A stretch of DNA of 44,168 nt from Actinomycetota bacterium (GTDB taxonomy: Bacteria; Actinomycetota; Thermoleophilia; UBA2241), in the NCBI GenBank assembly GCA_012514235.1, contig JAAZAR010000164.1, positions 1-44,168 on the forward strand. Reading direction: 5' to 3'. This document shows, piece by piece, positions 9,743-17,217 of this stretch. Position 1 is the stretch's first letter. Every line of letters starts with the position of its first letter. A program made the translations under genes and the position numbers. The notes beneath the pieces are model-generated. The model ran no database searches. It was not told the origin of the DNA and saw only the letters and a list, made by a program, of their open reading frames with translations.

Positions 9743-11461
9743 ATGCCAGGTTCCCGACCGACAGACACGTTCGGCCCGGTACGTTCGCGACTCCTAGCGG
9801 TCGCGGAGTACCTGAGAGCGCGCCCGGTCCAGTTGTTCGCGGCGGGCGCGGTGGTCATCGTGCTGTTCCTCATCCCGTTCCACTACGTGGACCTGGAACA
9901 GCACTTCATCGGTCTGCCGGCGGCGCTCGTCTCCCTGACGGTGGCCGCCGGCGCCGTGTCCGGCGGCCCCCGCGTCGGCGGGGCGCTCGCGCTGGTGGGC
10001 GGCGTGGCCTACGACCTCATCGCGATCTCCGACAAGTGGCTCGTGCAGGGCGCCACCACGGCTGCCGTCATCCTCGTCTGGCTCGCCGCCGGTCTCGGCG
10101 TGGGCCTGCTGGGAGACCGTTATCGCGCCCAGGTGGCGCGGTCGCTCGACCAGGCGCACCGCTCCCGTGACGCGCTCGACCGTGTGGTGGGCGCCACACC
10201 GCTGTTCCACGCCCGCGGCGGCCCGTCGTCGGTGGCGCGAGCCATCTGCGACGTCGCCCGCGAGACCTTCGACTGCGACCTCGTGGCTCTCTTCGCCATC
10301 GAAGGTGATCGGCTGCGCCTGCTGGCGCGCTCCCCGTATCTCCGCAAGACGCCGGAGCGGCGGATCCTGGAGCCTTCGCTCGAGTTGCAGGAGGAACTCG
10401 CCGAGAGTCTCCTGCCGCAGTTCATCCCCGACATCAGCGAACCCTTCGGACCGCGGATGCCGCGCGCCATCACGGCCGACCCCGAGCAGATCTCGGCGAT
10501 CCGTGCCCCCGTGCTGCTCGACGAGCAGCCCGTAGCCCTGCTCGCCATGAGCTGGGCCGAGCGCCGGCCGGAGCCCGGGCGCGGTGAGCTCGGCGTCGTG
10601 CAGCGCTTCGCCGAGCACGCCGCCGTGGCGCTGTCGCAGGCCCAGCGGGCCCAGGCGCAGCAGGAGGTGGCCGCCCTCTACCGCCGCTTCCAGGCGAGCC
10701 TCTCCCCCAGCGTCAACGTGACCACCGACCACATCAAGGTCGCGACCCACTACCGGCCGGGCGAGAGCCGCATGCTGCTCGGCGGCGACTTCATCGACGC
10801 CGTCACGCGACAGAACGGCTCGGTAGCGGCGGTGATCGGGGACGTGACCGGTCACGGCCCCGATGCGGCGGCGCTGGGCGCCAGTCTTCGCGCCGCCTGG
10901 CGCGCTCTGGCCCTGCGCGGCGCGTCGCTCCAGGCCAACATGAAGACGCTGAACAGCCTGACGCTGGACGAGAGCGAGCGGGCCGAGCAGGGAGAGCTGG
11001 GGCTCGGCCTGCTCGCCACCGTCTGCGCCGTCGAGATCGACGCGACCGGCCGGCGGGCCCGCTTCGTCAACGCCGGCCACCCCATGCCGCTCCTCCTCGC
11101 CAACGAGGTCGTCCAGCTCGAGCACACCCCGGGGATGATGCTCGGCGTCGAGCAATACGGCGACTGGGCGCCGCACGAGGTGACGCTGCCGGACGAGTGG
11201 GGCCTGCTCCTCTTCAGCGACGGCCTGATGGAGGCTCGACTGGCGCCCGGATCCAAGGAGCGGCTCGGCCTCGAGGGGCTCCGCGCAGCCGTGACCGAGC
11301 TGTGGCGCAGCCGCGCGACCGGACCGGACGACCTGCGCGCGCTCGTGGACGGCGTGCAGGGCGGCCGCGAGCGCATCCTGGAGGACGACGTGACGCTGCT
11401 CCTGCTGTCGCAGGACGGCAGCCGACTCGACCGCGGCAGCGCCGACGGCGAACCGGGCTGA
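9743..11461 (+). CDS. Membrane-anchored GAF-SpoIIE (PP2C-type) phosphatase
   Basis: 572 residues. The N-terminus (about 31-124) holds three or four hydrophobic segments, followed by a coiled linker, a GAF-like sensor domain (about 150-300) and a SpoIIE/PP2C serine phosphatase domain. The phosphatase motifs are LGGDFIDAV (346-354), GDVTGHG (366-372), NAGHPMPLL, LLFSDGLMEAR and, near the end, EDDVTLLLL, which carry the metal-binding aspartates. Such proteins usually dephosphorylate an anti-sigma-factor antagonist and so control a stress sigma factor. No STAS or anti-sigma partner gene is next to it, so the target is unknown. It converges on the TetR gene, with 9 bases between the stops. Confidence 0.85.
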   Translation: MPGSRPTDTFGPVRSRLLAVAEYLRARPVQLFAAGAVVIVLFLIPFHYVDLEQHFIGLPAALVSLTVAAGAVSGGPRVGGALALVGGVAYDLIAISDKWLVQGATTAAVILVWLAAGLGVGLLGDRYRAQVARSLDQAHRSRDALDRVVGATPLFHARGGPSSVARAICDVARETFDCDLVALFAIEGDRLRLLARSPYLRKTPERRILEPSLELQEELAESLLPQFIPDISEPFGPRMPRAITADPEQISAIRAPVLLDEQPVALLAMSWAERRPEPGRGELGVVQRFAEHAAVALSQAQRAQAQQEVAALYRRFQASLSPSVNVTTDHIKVATHYRPGESRMLLGGDFIDAVTRQNGSVAAVIGDVTGHGPDAAALGASLRAAWRALALRGASLQANMKTLNSLTLDESERAEQGELGLGLLATVCAVEIDATGRRARFVNAGHPMPLLLANEVVQLEHTPGMMLGVEQYGDWAPHEVTLPDEWGLLLFSDGLMEARLAPGSKERLGLEGLRAAVTELWRSRATGPDDLRALVDGVQGGRERILEDDVTLLLLSQDGSRLDRGSADGEPG

Positions 11462-11470
11462 GAGCCGCGC

Positions 11471-12217
11471 CTAGCCTCGCCGGGCCGGCTCCGCCAGACC
11501 GGTCTCCAGCAGGTCGGGAAGCGAGCGCTGCAGGAGGAACTCGAGGACGGCGTAGGCCCGGCGCATGTCGAACTCGTCGTCGATGGCCTCCTGGATAGCC
11601 AGGCCGTCGACGACGGCCGTCATCAGCTCCGCCACGCCGAGCAGGACCTCCTCCTCTTTCGGGTCCGCGTCTCCCGCGAGCTCCGGAGCGGGGTCCAAGT
11701 ACGATCGGGCGCCCGCCTTCTCCTCGCCGCGGAGCCAGTCGTGCTTCATGCGGCGGTACGAGTCGTAGGCGCGCGCCATGCGTCCGCGGAGCCCCTCGTT
11801 GCGCAACGCATAGGGCAGGATGTCGAAGAAGACGCGGAAGGAGCGCGATTCGCTGATCCGGCGCAACCCGTCGACGAACCGCGGCAGCCAGTCCTCGTGA
11901 GCGATCGAGCTCAGGGCGCCGGCCGCCTCCTGCTGGTCGTCGCGGAACACGGAGTCGATCATGGCCTTGACCAGGCCCTCCTTGTTCCCGAAGTAGTACT
12001 GCACCATCGCCGAGTTCTCGCCCGACTCGGCGGCGATCGCCCGCAGCGTGAGCCCGGAGAACCCCTTCTCGACGAGGACGCGCTGGGCGGCGTACAGGAT
12101 GTTGAGCGCCGGCTGGGTCATCCCCAGTCGTGGGTCGACCGAGGCGGTGGCGGCGGACGGCTTCGCCCGCCCTCCGGCTGCGCTTCTGCTTCGTTCTCTC
12201 CGCTCTCGCGCCGTCAC
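11471..12217 (-). CDS. TetR-family transcriptional regulator
   Basis: A 248-residue protein with the TetR helix-turn-helix at about 55-78 (LTLRAIAAESGENSAMVQYYFGNK, written in two halves: LTLRAIAAESGENS and AMVQYYFGNK). The first 32 residues are Arg/Ser/Ala-rich and may be untranslated; Met33 (position 12121) is a good alternative start just before the domain. The C-terminal ligand domain has no recognisable specificity. It is divergent from mmsA, with an AT-rich palindrome in the shared gap, so it most likely represses mmsA and itself. Confidence 0.85.
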   Translation of the reverse strand: MTARERRERSRSAAGGRAKPSAATASVDPRLGMTQPALNILYAAQRVLVEKGFSGLTLRAIAAESGENSAMVQYYFGNKEGLVKAMIDSVFRDDQQEAAGALSSIAHEDWLPRFVDGLRRISESRSFRVFFDILPYALRNEGLRGRMARAYDSYRRMKHDWLRGEEKAGARSYLDPAPELAGDADPKEEEVLLGVAELMTAVVDGLAIQEAIDDEFDMRRAYAVLEFLLQRSLPDLLETGLAEPARRG

Positions 12218-12245
12218 TCCCCGGTATCCTCCCCGGTATTGAAGT

Positions 12246-12263
12246 TAATCAGTTGATTGATTA
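12246..12263. promoter_or_regulatory. Candidate TetR operator in the tetR-mmsA gap
   Basis: TAATCA, six bases, then TGATTA: a perfect 6-6-6 palindrome in a short AT-rich patch that stands out from the GC-rich surroundings. It lies 28 bases upstream of the regulator's longer start and 50 upstream of mmsA. The position suits a shared operator; assigning it to this regulator is inference. Confidence 0.5.
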
Positions 12264-12313
12264 GACTCCTTTGAGCCACACAGGGCAACCCCTATCCAGC
12301 GAGAGGACGAGAG

Positions 12314-13852
12314 ATGGCTCAGATCGGAACTGAGGTGAAGACACTCGGCTACATGGTCGACGGCGAGTGGCGCGACTCCAAGAGCGACACCTGGGTCGAC
12401 ATCACCAACTCCAACACCGGCGAAGTGATCGCACGCACGCCAATGTGCACCGAGGCCGAGGTCACCGAGGCCATCGAGTCGGCCAACGCGGCCTACCCGG
12501 CCTGGGCGAGCCTGCCGATCCAGAAGCGCACCGAGATCCTGTTCACCTGGCGCCCCAAGCTCATCGAGCGCATGGACGAGATCGCGACGCTGGTCAGCAC
12601 AGAACTCGGCAAGAACCTCGACGAGTCCCGCGGCGAGGTCATCAAGATCATCGAGGCGATCGACATCGCCGTGAGCGCGCCGATGCAGCTCAAGGGCGAG
12701 AGCCTGATGAACGTGTCCACGGGCCACGACACGGTCAGCTACCGTGAGCCTCTCGGCGTGTTCGCCGGCATCGCGCCGTTCAACTTCCCGGCGATGATCC
12801 CGTTCGGCTGGATGCTGCCGATCTGCATCGCCTGCGGCAACACCTTCGTCCTCAAGTCGGCCAACCCGGTGCCGCTCACCAGCCACCTGCTGCTCGACAT
12901 GCTGTACGAGTGCGGCCTGCCCAAGGGCGTCGTCAACATGGTCACGGCCGAGAAGGAGCAGGCCGAGGTGCTGCTCCGCCATCCGGCCGTCCGCGGCGTG
13001 AGCTTCGTCGGCACCACGCCGGTCGGCAAGCACGTGTACGGCATCGCCGCCAGCGAGGGCAAGCGCGTGCAGGCGCAGACGCAGGCCAAGAACCACGGCC
13101 TCGTGCTCGAGGACGCGTCGCTCGAGCGCGCCGCCCGAGGCATCATCAACTCCACCTTCGGCTGCGCCGGCATGCGCTGCATGGCGCTGCCCGTGTGCGT
13201 CGTGCAGGAGTCGGTGGCCGACGAGTTCGTCGCCCTCATGAAGAAGTTCGCCCTGGAGCGCGTCGTCGGCGACGCCACCAAGCCGGAGACCGAGCTCGGC
13301 CCAGTCGTCAGCGCCGAGCACCAGAAGTCGGTCATGGGCTGGATCGACAGGGCCATCGAGGAGGGCGCCGAGCTCGTCCTCGACGGCCGCGGCATCAACG
13401 ACAGCCTGCCCGAGCATCTGCACGGCGGCCACTTCGTCGGCCCGACCATCTTCGACCACGTGACCGAGGACATGGAGTGCGGCCGCGAGGAGTGCTTCGG
13501 CCCCATCCTCTTCGTCAAGCGCGTCAAGGACTTCGAAGAGGGCATCGAGCTGATGAACAACAACCCGTACGCCAACGGGTCGTGCATCTTCACCGAGAGC
13601 GGCTACTACTCGCGCGAGTTCGCCCGGCGCACGCACGCCGGCATGGTGGGCATCAACGTCGGCATCCCGGTGCCGGTCAGCTTCTTCCCGTTCAGCGGGC
13701 ACAAGGACAGCTTCTTCGGCGACAACCACGTGTTCGGTCGCGACGGCTTCCAGTTCTTCACCGAGACCAAGTGCGTCACCACGCGCTGGTTCACGGAGGC
13801 CGACAAGAAGCAGAAGCAGATCAGCACCTGGGAGGGCACCGTCAACCACTGA
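12314..13852 (+). CDS. mmsA: Methylmalonate-semialdehyde dehydrogenase (CoA-acylating)
   Basis: A 512-residue aldehyde dehydrogenase of the MmsA group, which converts methylmalonate semialdehyde or malonate semialdehyde to propionyl-CoA or acetyl-CoA in valine, inositol or beta-alanine breakdown. Diagnostic features are FNFPAMIPFGWMLP, FVGTTPVGKHVY (231-242), AKNHGLVLEDA in place of the catalytic-glutamate motif of ordinary ALDHs, and the nucleophile Cys289 in CAGMRCMAL, then FFPFSGHKDSFFGD and FFTETKCVTTRW. The usual form near the nucleophile is GAAGQRCMAL, so Cys284 is an extra cysteine. GAGAGGACGAGAG lies upstream as a ribosome site. The gene stands alone, with no mmsB or inositol genes nearby. 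Confidence 0.88.
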   Translation: MAQIGTEVKTLGYMVDGEWRDSKSDTWVDITNSNTGEVIARTPMCTEAEVTEAIESANAAYPAWASLPIQKRTEILFTWRPKLIERMDEIATLVSTELGKNLDESRGEVIKIIEAIDIAVSAPMQLKGESLMNVSTGHDTVSYREPLGVFAGIAPFNFPAMIPFGWMLPICIACGNTFVLKSANPVPLTSHLLLDMLYECGLPKGVVNMVTAEKEQAEVLLRHPAVRGVSFVGTTPVGKHVYGIAASEGKRVQAQTQAKNHGLVLEDASLERAARGIINSTFGCAGMRCMALPVCVVQESVADEFVALMKKFALERVVGDATKPETELGPVVSAEHQKSVMGWIDRAIEEGAELVLDGRGINDSLPEHLHGGHFVGPTIFDHVTEDMECGREECFGPILFVKRVKDFEEGIELMNNNPYANGSCIFTESGYYSREFARRTHAGMVGINVGIPVPVSFFPFSGHKDSFFGDNHVFGRDGFQFFTETKCVTTRWFTEADKKQKQISTWEGTVNH

Positions 13853-13912
13853 GGCGACCGACGACGCGTCCCGGCGGCGAGTCCGGCGAGTCCGGCGGCG
13901 CGTCCCGATCTC

Positions 13913-13953
13913 GAAGGGGGCGGAGGGCAGCGAGGCTGCCCTCCGCCCCCTTC
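13913..13953 (+). terminator. Terminator of mmsA
   Basis: A perfect 19-bp stem (left arm GAAGGGGGCGGAGGGCAGC, loop GAG, complementary right arm) followed by TCTCGTG. It is 60 bases after the mmsA stop. The long perfect stem makes it a convincing intrinsic terminator despite a poor T-run. Confidence 0.75.
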
Positions 13954-14102
13954 TCGTGCAGCCGTCGCCCGGATCAACGACCGGGAAGCCATGCCGCGGC
14001 ATGAGTGGCAGCCCGGCGCGGACGGGGACGCCGGGGAGTCACGTCGACAATCGACTCCGACCGGGTAGGAACGTCGTCGACGACACGACGAAAGGAGTCA
14101 GC

Positions 14103-14549
14103 GTGGCTCACGACTTCCCGAAGATCACCGGATTCGGCGACGCCTACCGGTTCGCCCTCGAAGCGGAACAGGCGTGCGCGGACCTCGCAGCCGCGGCCGG
14201 CGTACTGGCGCCGACGCAGGAGTGGCAGGACAAGCTCGAGGAGGTCTCCTGCACGCACGACGACCGCGTCCAGAAGCTGCTGGGCCGTCGCCCGGCCGGC
14301 GACAAGGCCTCGGCGCCGGCCGGCACACTCGCCGGTGAGCTTTACCTCGGCACCCTGGATGCGGAGCCGGCGACCCAGTGGACGGCGGCGATCGAGCAGC
14401 TCGCGCAGGCAGAAGAGGACGCAGCCCGGTATCACGAGGAGTTCGCCCTCCAGTGCGCCGACCCGCTCGAGCTCGACGCCCGGCTGTTCGGCAAGACGGC
14501 GCAGCAGGACCGCGCAGTCGCGGCCGAGTTGCGGAAGATGCTCGGCTAG
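14103..14549 (+). CDS. Hypothetical protein, possibly ferritin-like
   Basis: The start is set at GTG 14103 because AAAGGAG at 14091-14097 is well placed; the frame is open upstream to 13956 but that part looks non-coding and overlaps the region just past the mmsA terminator. The 148-residue product is mostly helical by composition. It has Glu-rich helices with spaced His residues (FALEAEQACADLAAAAGVL; EEVSCTHDDRVQKLL; QAEEDAARYHEEFALQC), resembling rubrerythrin/ferritin-like bundles. The metal-ligand ExxH pattern is not clearly complete, so metal binding is uncertain. Monocistronic between two terminators. Confidence 0.6.
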   Translation: MAHDFPKITGFGDAYRFALEAEQACADLAAAAGVLAPTQEWQDKLEEVSCTHDDRVQKLLGRRPAGDKASAPAGTLAGELYLGTLDAEPATQWTAAIEQLAQAEEDAARYHEEFALQCADPLELDARLFGKTAQQDRAVAAELRKMLG

Positions 14550-14587
14550 CCCGCCGCCGGCGCGGGGCCAGCCGGTGGGAGGCGATG

Positions 14588-14626
14588 GGCCGGGGCGGGC
14601 GCCGGGAGGCGACGCCCGCCCCGGCC
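14588..14626. terminator. Perfect 14-bp hairpin after the ferritin-like gene
   Basis: GGCCGGGGCGGGCG pairs perfectly with CGCCCGCCCCGGCC across an 11-base loop, 39 bases after the stop at 14549. It is probably the terminator of that gene and the first of a series of hairpins that fills the gap up to the btuD stop. Confidence 0.6.
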
Positions 14627-14634
14627 TCAGTCAC

Positions 14635-14691
14635 GAGAGCGCTTGCGGTCGCCCTCGCAAGGTCGGCGAGAGCGCTTGCGGTCGCTCTCGC
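14635..14691. repeat. 24-bp tandem direct repeat, itself palindromic
   Basis: GAGAGCGCTTGCGGTCGC followed by YCTCGC occurs at 14635-14658 and 14668-14691, differing at a single base, 33 bases apart. In the second copy GAGAGCG and CGCTCTC form a 7-bp inverted repeat with an 8-base loop. No gene covers it. It could be a protein-binding pair or a structured transcript end. Confidence 0.6.
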
Positions 14692-14696
14692 TCGAA

Positions 14697-14792
14697 GTGC
14701 GGCGGCCGCGCTTCGCGGGCCGCACGGCCGGGCGGCGCGGCCGGGAAGGCCGCCGCCCGGCCCGGGGCGCTGTTCTGGAGGGACGCCCCGGG
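14697..14792. repeat. Three consecutive inverted repeats in a gene-free stretch
   Basis: There are three adjacent hairpins. The first, 14697-14725, pairs GCGGCCGCG with CGCGGGCCGC with one bulge. The second, 14726-14762, pairs GGCCGGGCGGC perfectly with GCCGCCCGGCC (11 bp). The third, 14761-14792, pairs CCCGGGGCG perfectly with CGCCCCGGG (9 bp). With the elements on either side, the whole 296-base gap between 14549 and 14846 consists of inverted or direct repeats; no gene was found in it. Confidence 0.6.
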
Positions 14793-14798
14793 TGGTGC

Positions 14799-14847
14799 AG
14801 GGAGGCGAGGCGGGCGCGGCCGAAGGGCTCGCCCGCCTCGTCTCCCT
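14799..14847 (-). terminator. Terminator overlapping the btuD stop codon
   Basis: A 17-bp stem with one G-U pair joins AGGGAGGCGAGGCGGGC to its complement across a 15-base loop. The stem includes two bases of the TAG stop (14846-14848) of the minus-strand btuD gene. It probably ends the fur-DUF71-btuFCD transcript. Confidence 0.65.
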
Positions 14848-16177
14848 AGCCGGCCGCCCCCGGCGGTCCGTCCTTCGGACCGGTGGCCTGGCCGGCCGCC
14901 GCGCCCGGCGCCGATGCGCGGCCGTCGCCGAAGCTGCGACCCCGCACCGCCGCGAGCAGCTCTTCCTCGCCGGCGAAGAACCGGGCGCCGTCCTCGGCCA
15001 GCGCACCGGTGACGCCGGCGAAGTCGTTGACGCACACGCCCTCGTCCGCCCAGACCGGGATCCCCGACCGGAGGGCATCGCGAGCGGCGTCGATGTTGCG
15101 CGCGTTGCCGTGACTCACGGGGACCGCGCTGACGACGACGAGGTCTGCGGCGTGCATGAGCTCCAGGTTCTCGGCGTGCGCCGCGTCGCCGATCGGCGTG
15201 AACGGCGCTTCGACGGCCATGCGCAGGCCGAGCTCGTCGCCGGTCTCCTCGTCCGTGTCCAGCGCGTTGAGGACGCCGGCAGTGACTTCGTACCCGGCGT
15301 CGACCAGCTCGCGCATCATGCCCGCGCCGGTGCCCCCTCCGCAGACCAGATGCACGCGACCACGGCGCTCGCCCCTGAGCCGGGGCGAGAACGTCAGGTA
15401 CGTGCGTCCGGCATGCCGATGCAGGTACGCCCGCACGCCGTACACGGCTTCCACCACCTCCGGCCGCAGCACGTCGTCGGGCGGCCCGAACGCGGCCACC
15501 TCCCCGTCGCTCAGGACCAGCAGCTTGTCGAAGTAGTGCAGCGCGAGATTGAGGTCGTGCAGGATGCACAGCACGGTGAGGCCGTCGGCGTTGAGCTCCT
15601 TGAGCAGGTCGAACAGGCGGAGCTGGTGGGAGACGTCGAGTGCCGAGGCCGGTTCGTCGAGCAGCAGCAGCGGCGCCTGCTGCATCAGCGCCTGCGCGAG
15701 CACCACGAGCTGCTTCTCGCCGCCGGAGAGCTCCGAGAAGCGGCGCCCGGCGAGGTCGGCGATCCCGAGACGCGCAAGCATCTGCTCGGGATCGCCGCAC
15801 GACGCCGCATCCTTGCCGCGGCAGTAGGAGCCCATCTCGACGACCTCGCGCACGGCCAGATCGAAGTCGAGGTCGAAGTGCTGGGGGACGAGCGCGACCT
15901 CGCGCGCCATGTCGCGGCGCCGGTAACGGTCCGTGCGGCGGCCCCTGACGAGCACCTCACCCGACGTGGGCTGGAGGATGCCGTCGACGAGGTCCACCAG
16001 CGTCGACTTGCCGCTGCCGTTGGGCCCGACGATGCCGGTGAAGTCCCCGGGCCGCAGCTCGAAGCCGATGCGGCGCAGGACCGGCCGCTCGTCGTAGGCG
16101 AAGTCGACGCCGCGCAGCGCGACGAGCGGCTCCCCGCTCTGTCCGGCGGCGGTCGGCCGCTTGTCGTCGACCGTCAT
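14846..16177 (-). CDS. btuD: Corrinoid-type ABC transporter ATPase with extra C-terminal domain
   Basis: 443 residues; the start is ATG 16177, overlapping the btuC stop (ATGA). Residues 1-265 are a BtuD/FhuC-class ATPase: Walker A GPNGSGKST (51-59), signature LSGGEKQ (150-156), Walker B LLLLDEP (170-176), H-loop His207, and YGVRAYLHRH near 247-256 where such ATPases usually end. Residues 275-415 form a second domain that opens like a Rossmann fold (VHLVCGGGTGAGMM), with GVLNALDTDEETGDELG and a VVVSAVPVSHGNARN segment. I recall similar extensions on some archaeal corrinoid ATPases, but this is from memory. The tail (418-443) is Gly/Ala/Pro-rich. Iron-siderophore transport is an alternative; DUF71 and the nearby cob genes favour corrinoids. 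Confidence 0.82.
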   Translation of the reverse strand: MTVDDKRPTAAGQSGEPLVALRGVDFAYDERPVLRRIGFELRPGDFTGIVGPNGSGKSTLVDLVDGILQPTSGEVLVRGRRTDRYRRRDMAREVALVPQHFDLDFDLAVREVVEMGSYCRGKDAASCGDPEQMLARLGIADLAGRRFSELSGGEKQLVVLAQALMQQAPLLLLDEPASALDVSHQLRLFDLLKELNADGLTVLCILHDLNLALHYFDKLLVLSDGEVAAFGPPDDVLRPEVVEAVYGVRAYLHRHAGRTYLTFSPRLRGERRGRVHLVCGGGTGAGMMRELVDAGYEVTAGVLNALDTDEETGDELGLRMAVEAPFTPIGDAAHAENLELMHAADLVVVSAVPVSHGNARNIDAARDALRSGIPVWADEGVCVNDFAGVTGALAEDGARFFAGEEELLAAVRGRSFGDGRASAPGAAAGQATGPKDGPPGAAG

Positions 16178-17217
16178 CGGACACGCCTCCCGCGCCGCAG
16201 CAGGTACACGAACAGCGGCGCTCCGACGAAGGTGGTGACCACGCCGACCGGGATCTCGTTCGGAGAGACGATGGTGCGGCTGAGGAGGTCGGCGACGACC
16301 ATCATGGAGGCGCCGGCCAGCAGGGAGACCGGGAGCAGCGCGCGGTGTCCCGGTCCGACCAACAGCCGCACGATGTGAGGCACGACGAGGCCGACGAACC
16401 CGATGATGCCGCTGACCGAGACGGCCAGCGCCGTCAGCACGCCGGCCGTCACCAGCAGCATGCGCTTGGTGCGCTCGACCTCGACGCCGAGCTCGAGCGC
16501 CCGCTTCTCCCCCTGCAGCAGGATGTCCATCTCGCGCGTGAAGAACAGCGGCGCGGCCATGAACGGGACGGTGACGAGGGCGATCTCCACGTCGCTCCAG
16601 CCGCGCCCGGAGAAGCTGCCCATGAGCCAGAAGACGATGGCGTGCATGTCCTCGTTCGCCTTGATCATGAGCACCGTGACCACTGCGCTGGCGAGGTAGG
16701 AGATGGTGACCCCCGCGAGCAGGAGGACGAAGATGTCGATCCTCCCACGGCGGCGCGCAGCCAGCCACACCAGCGCCAGCGTCCCGAGCCCGCCGACGAT
16801 GGCGAGCACGGTCATCCAGGGCAGGTTGCTGAGGTGCATGGCGATGCCGATGGTGGCGCCCAGCGCGGCGCCCGACGAGACGCCGGTGACGTACGGATCG
16901 GTGAGCGGGTTCAGGAACAGGTCCTGAAGGATCACGCCGGCGACGGCGAGCGCCGCGCCGACGAGCGCCGCGACCAGCACCCGGGGCATGCGGATCTGCC
17001 AGAAGATCGCGTTGTCCAGATCGCCGCCGACCGGCCCGGCCAGCAGGAGGTCCCAGATCCGGCCCGGCGACAGCGAGGCCGGTCCGAGGGCGAGCGCCAG
17101 CATGACGCACCCGACGAGAACGGCGGCCACCAGGAGGATGCCTGGCCAGACGCCGGCACGGGCGGCCCTCCGGAGAGGAGCCGCCCGCCCGGTGCCGGTG
17201 TCGGCGAGGTCGCTCAC
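16174..17217 (-). CDS. btuC: Corrinoid/iron-class ABC permease (FecCD/BtuC family)
   Basis: A 347-residue FecCD-family permease with about ten hydrophobic helices. Family marks are RMPRVLVAALVGAALAVAG, LFLNPLTDPYVTGVSSGAALGA, FWLMGSFSGRGW, SGIIGFVGLVVPHIVRLLVG (the loop that contacts the ATPase), and LSRTIVSPNEIPVGVVTTFVG near the end. It overlaps its neighbours by 4 bases on each side, so btuF, btuC and btuD are translationally coupled. The family imports B12, haem or ferric siderophores; the choice of corrinoid rests on context. Confidence 0.87.
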   Translation of the reverse strand: MSDLADTGTGRAAPLRRAARAGVWPGILLVAAVLVGCVMLALALGPASLSPGRIWDLLLAGPVGGDLDNAIFWQIRMPRVLVAALVGAALAVAGVILQDLFLNPLTDPYVTGVSSGAALGATIGIAMHLSNLPWMTVLAIVGGLGTLALVWLAARRRGRIDIFVLLLAGVTISYLASAVVTVLMIKANEDMHAIVFWLMGSFSGRGWSDVEIALVTVPFMAAPLFFTREMDILLQGEKRALELGVEVERTKRMLLVTAGVLTALAVSVSGIIGFVGLVVPHIVRLLVGPGHRALLPVSLLAGASMMVVADLLSRTIVSPNEIPVGVVTTFVGAPLFVYLLRRGRRVR

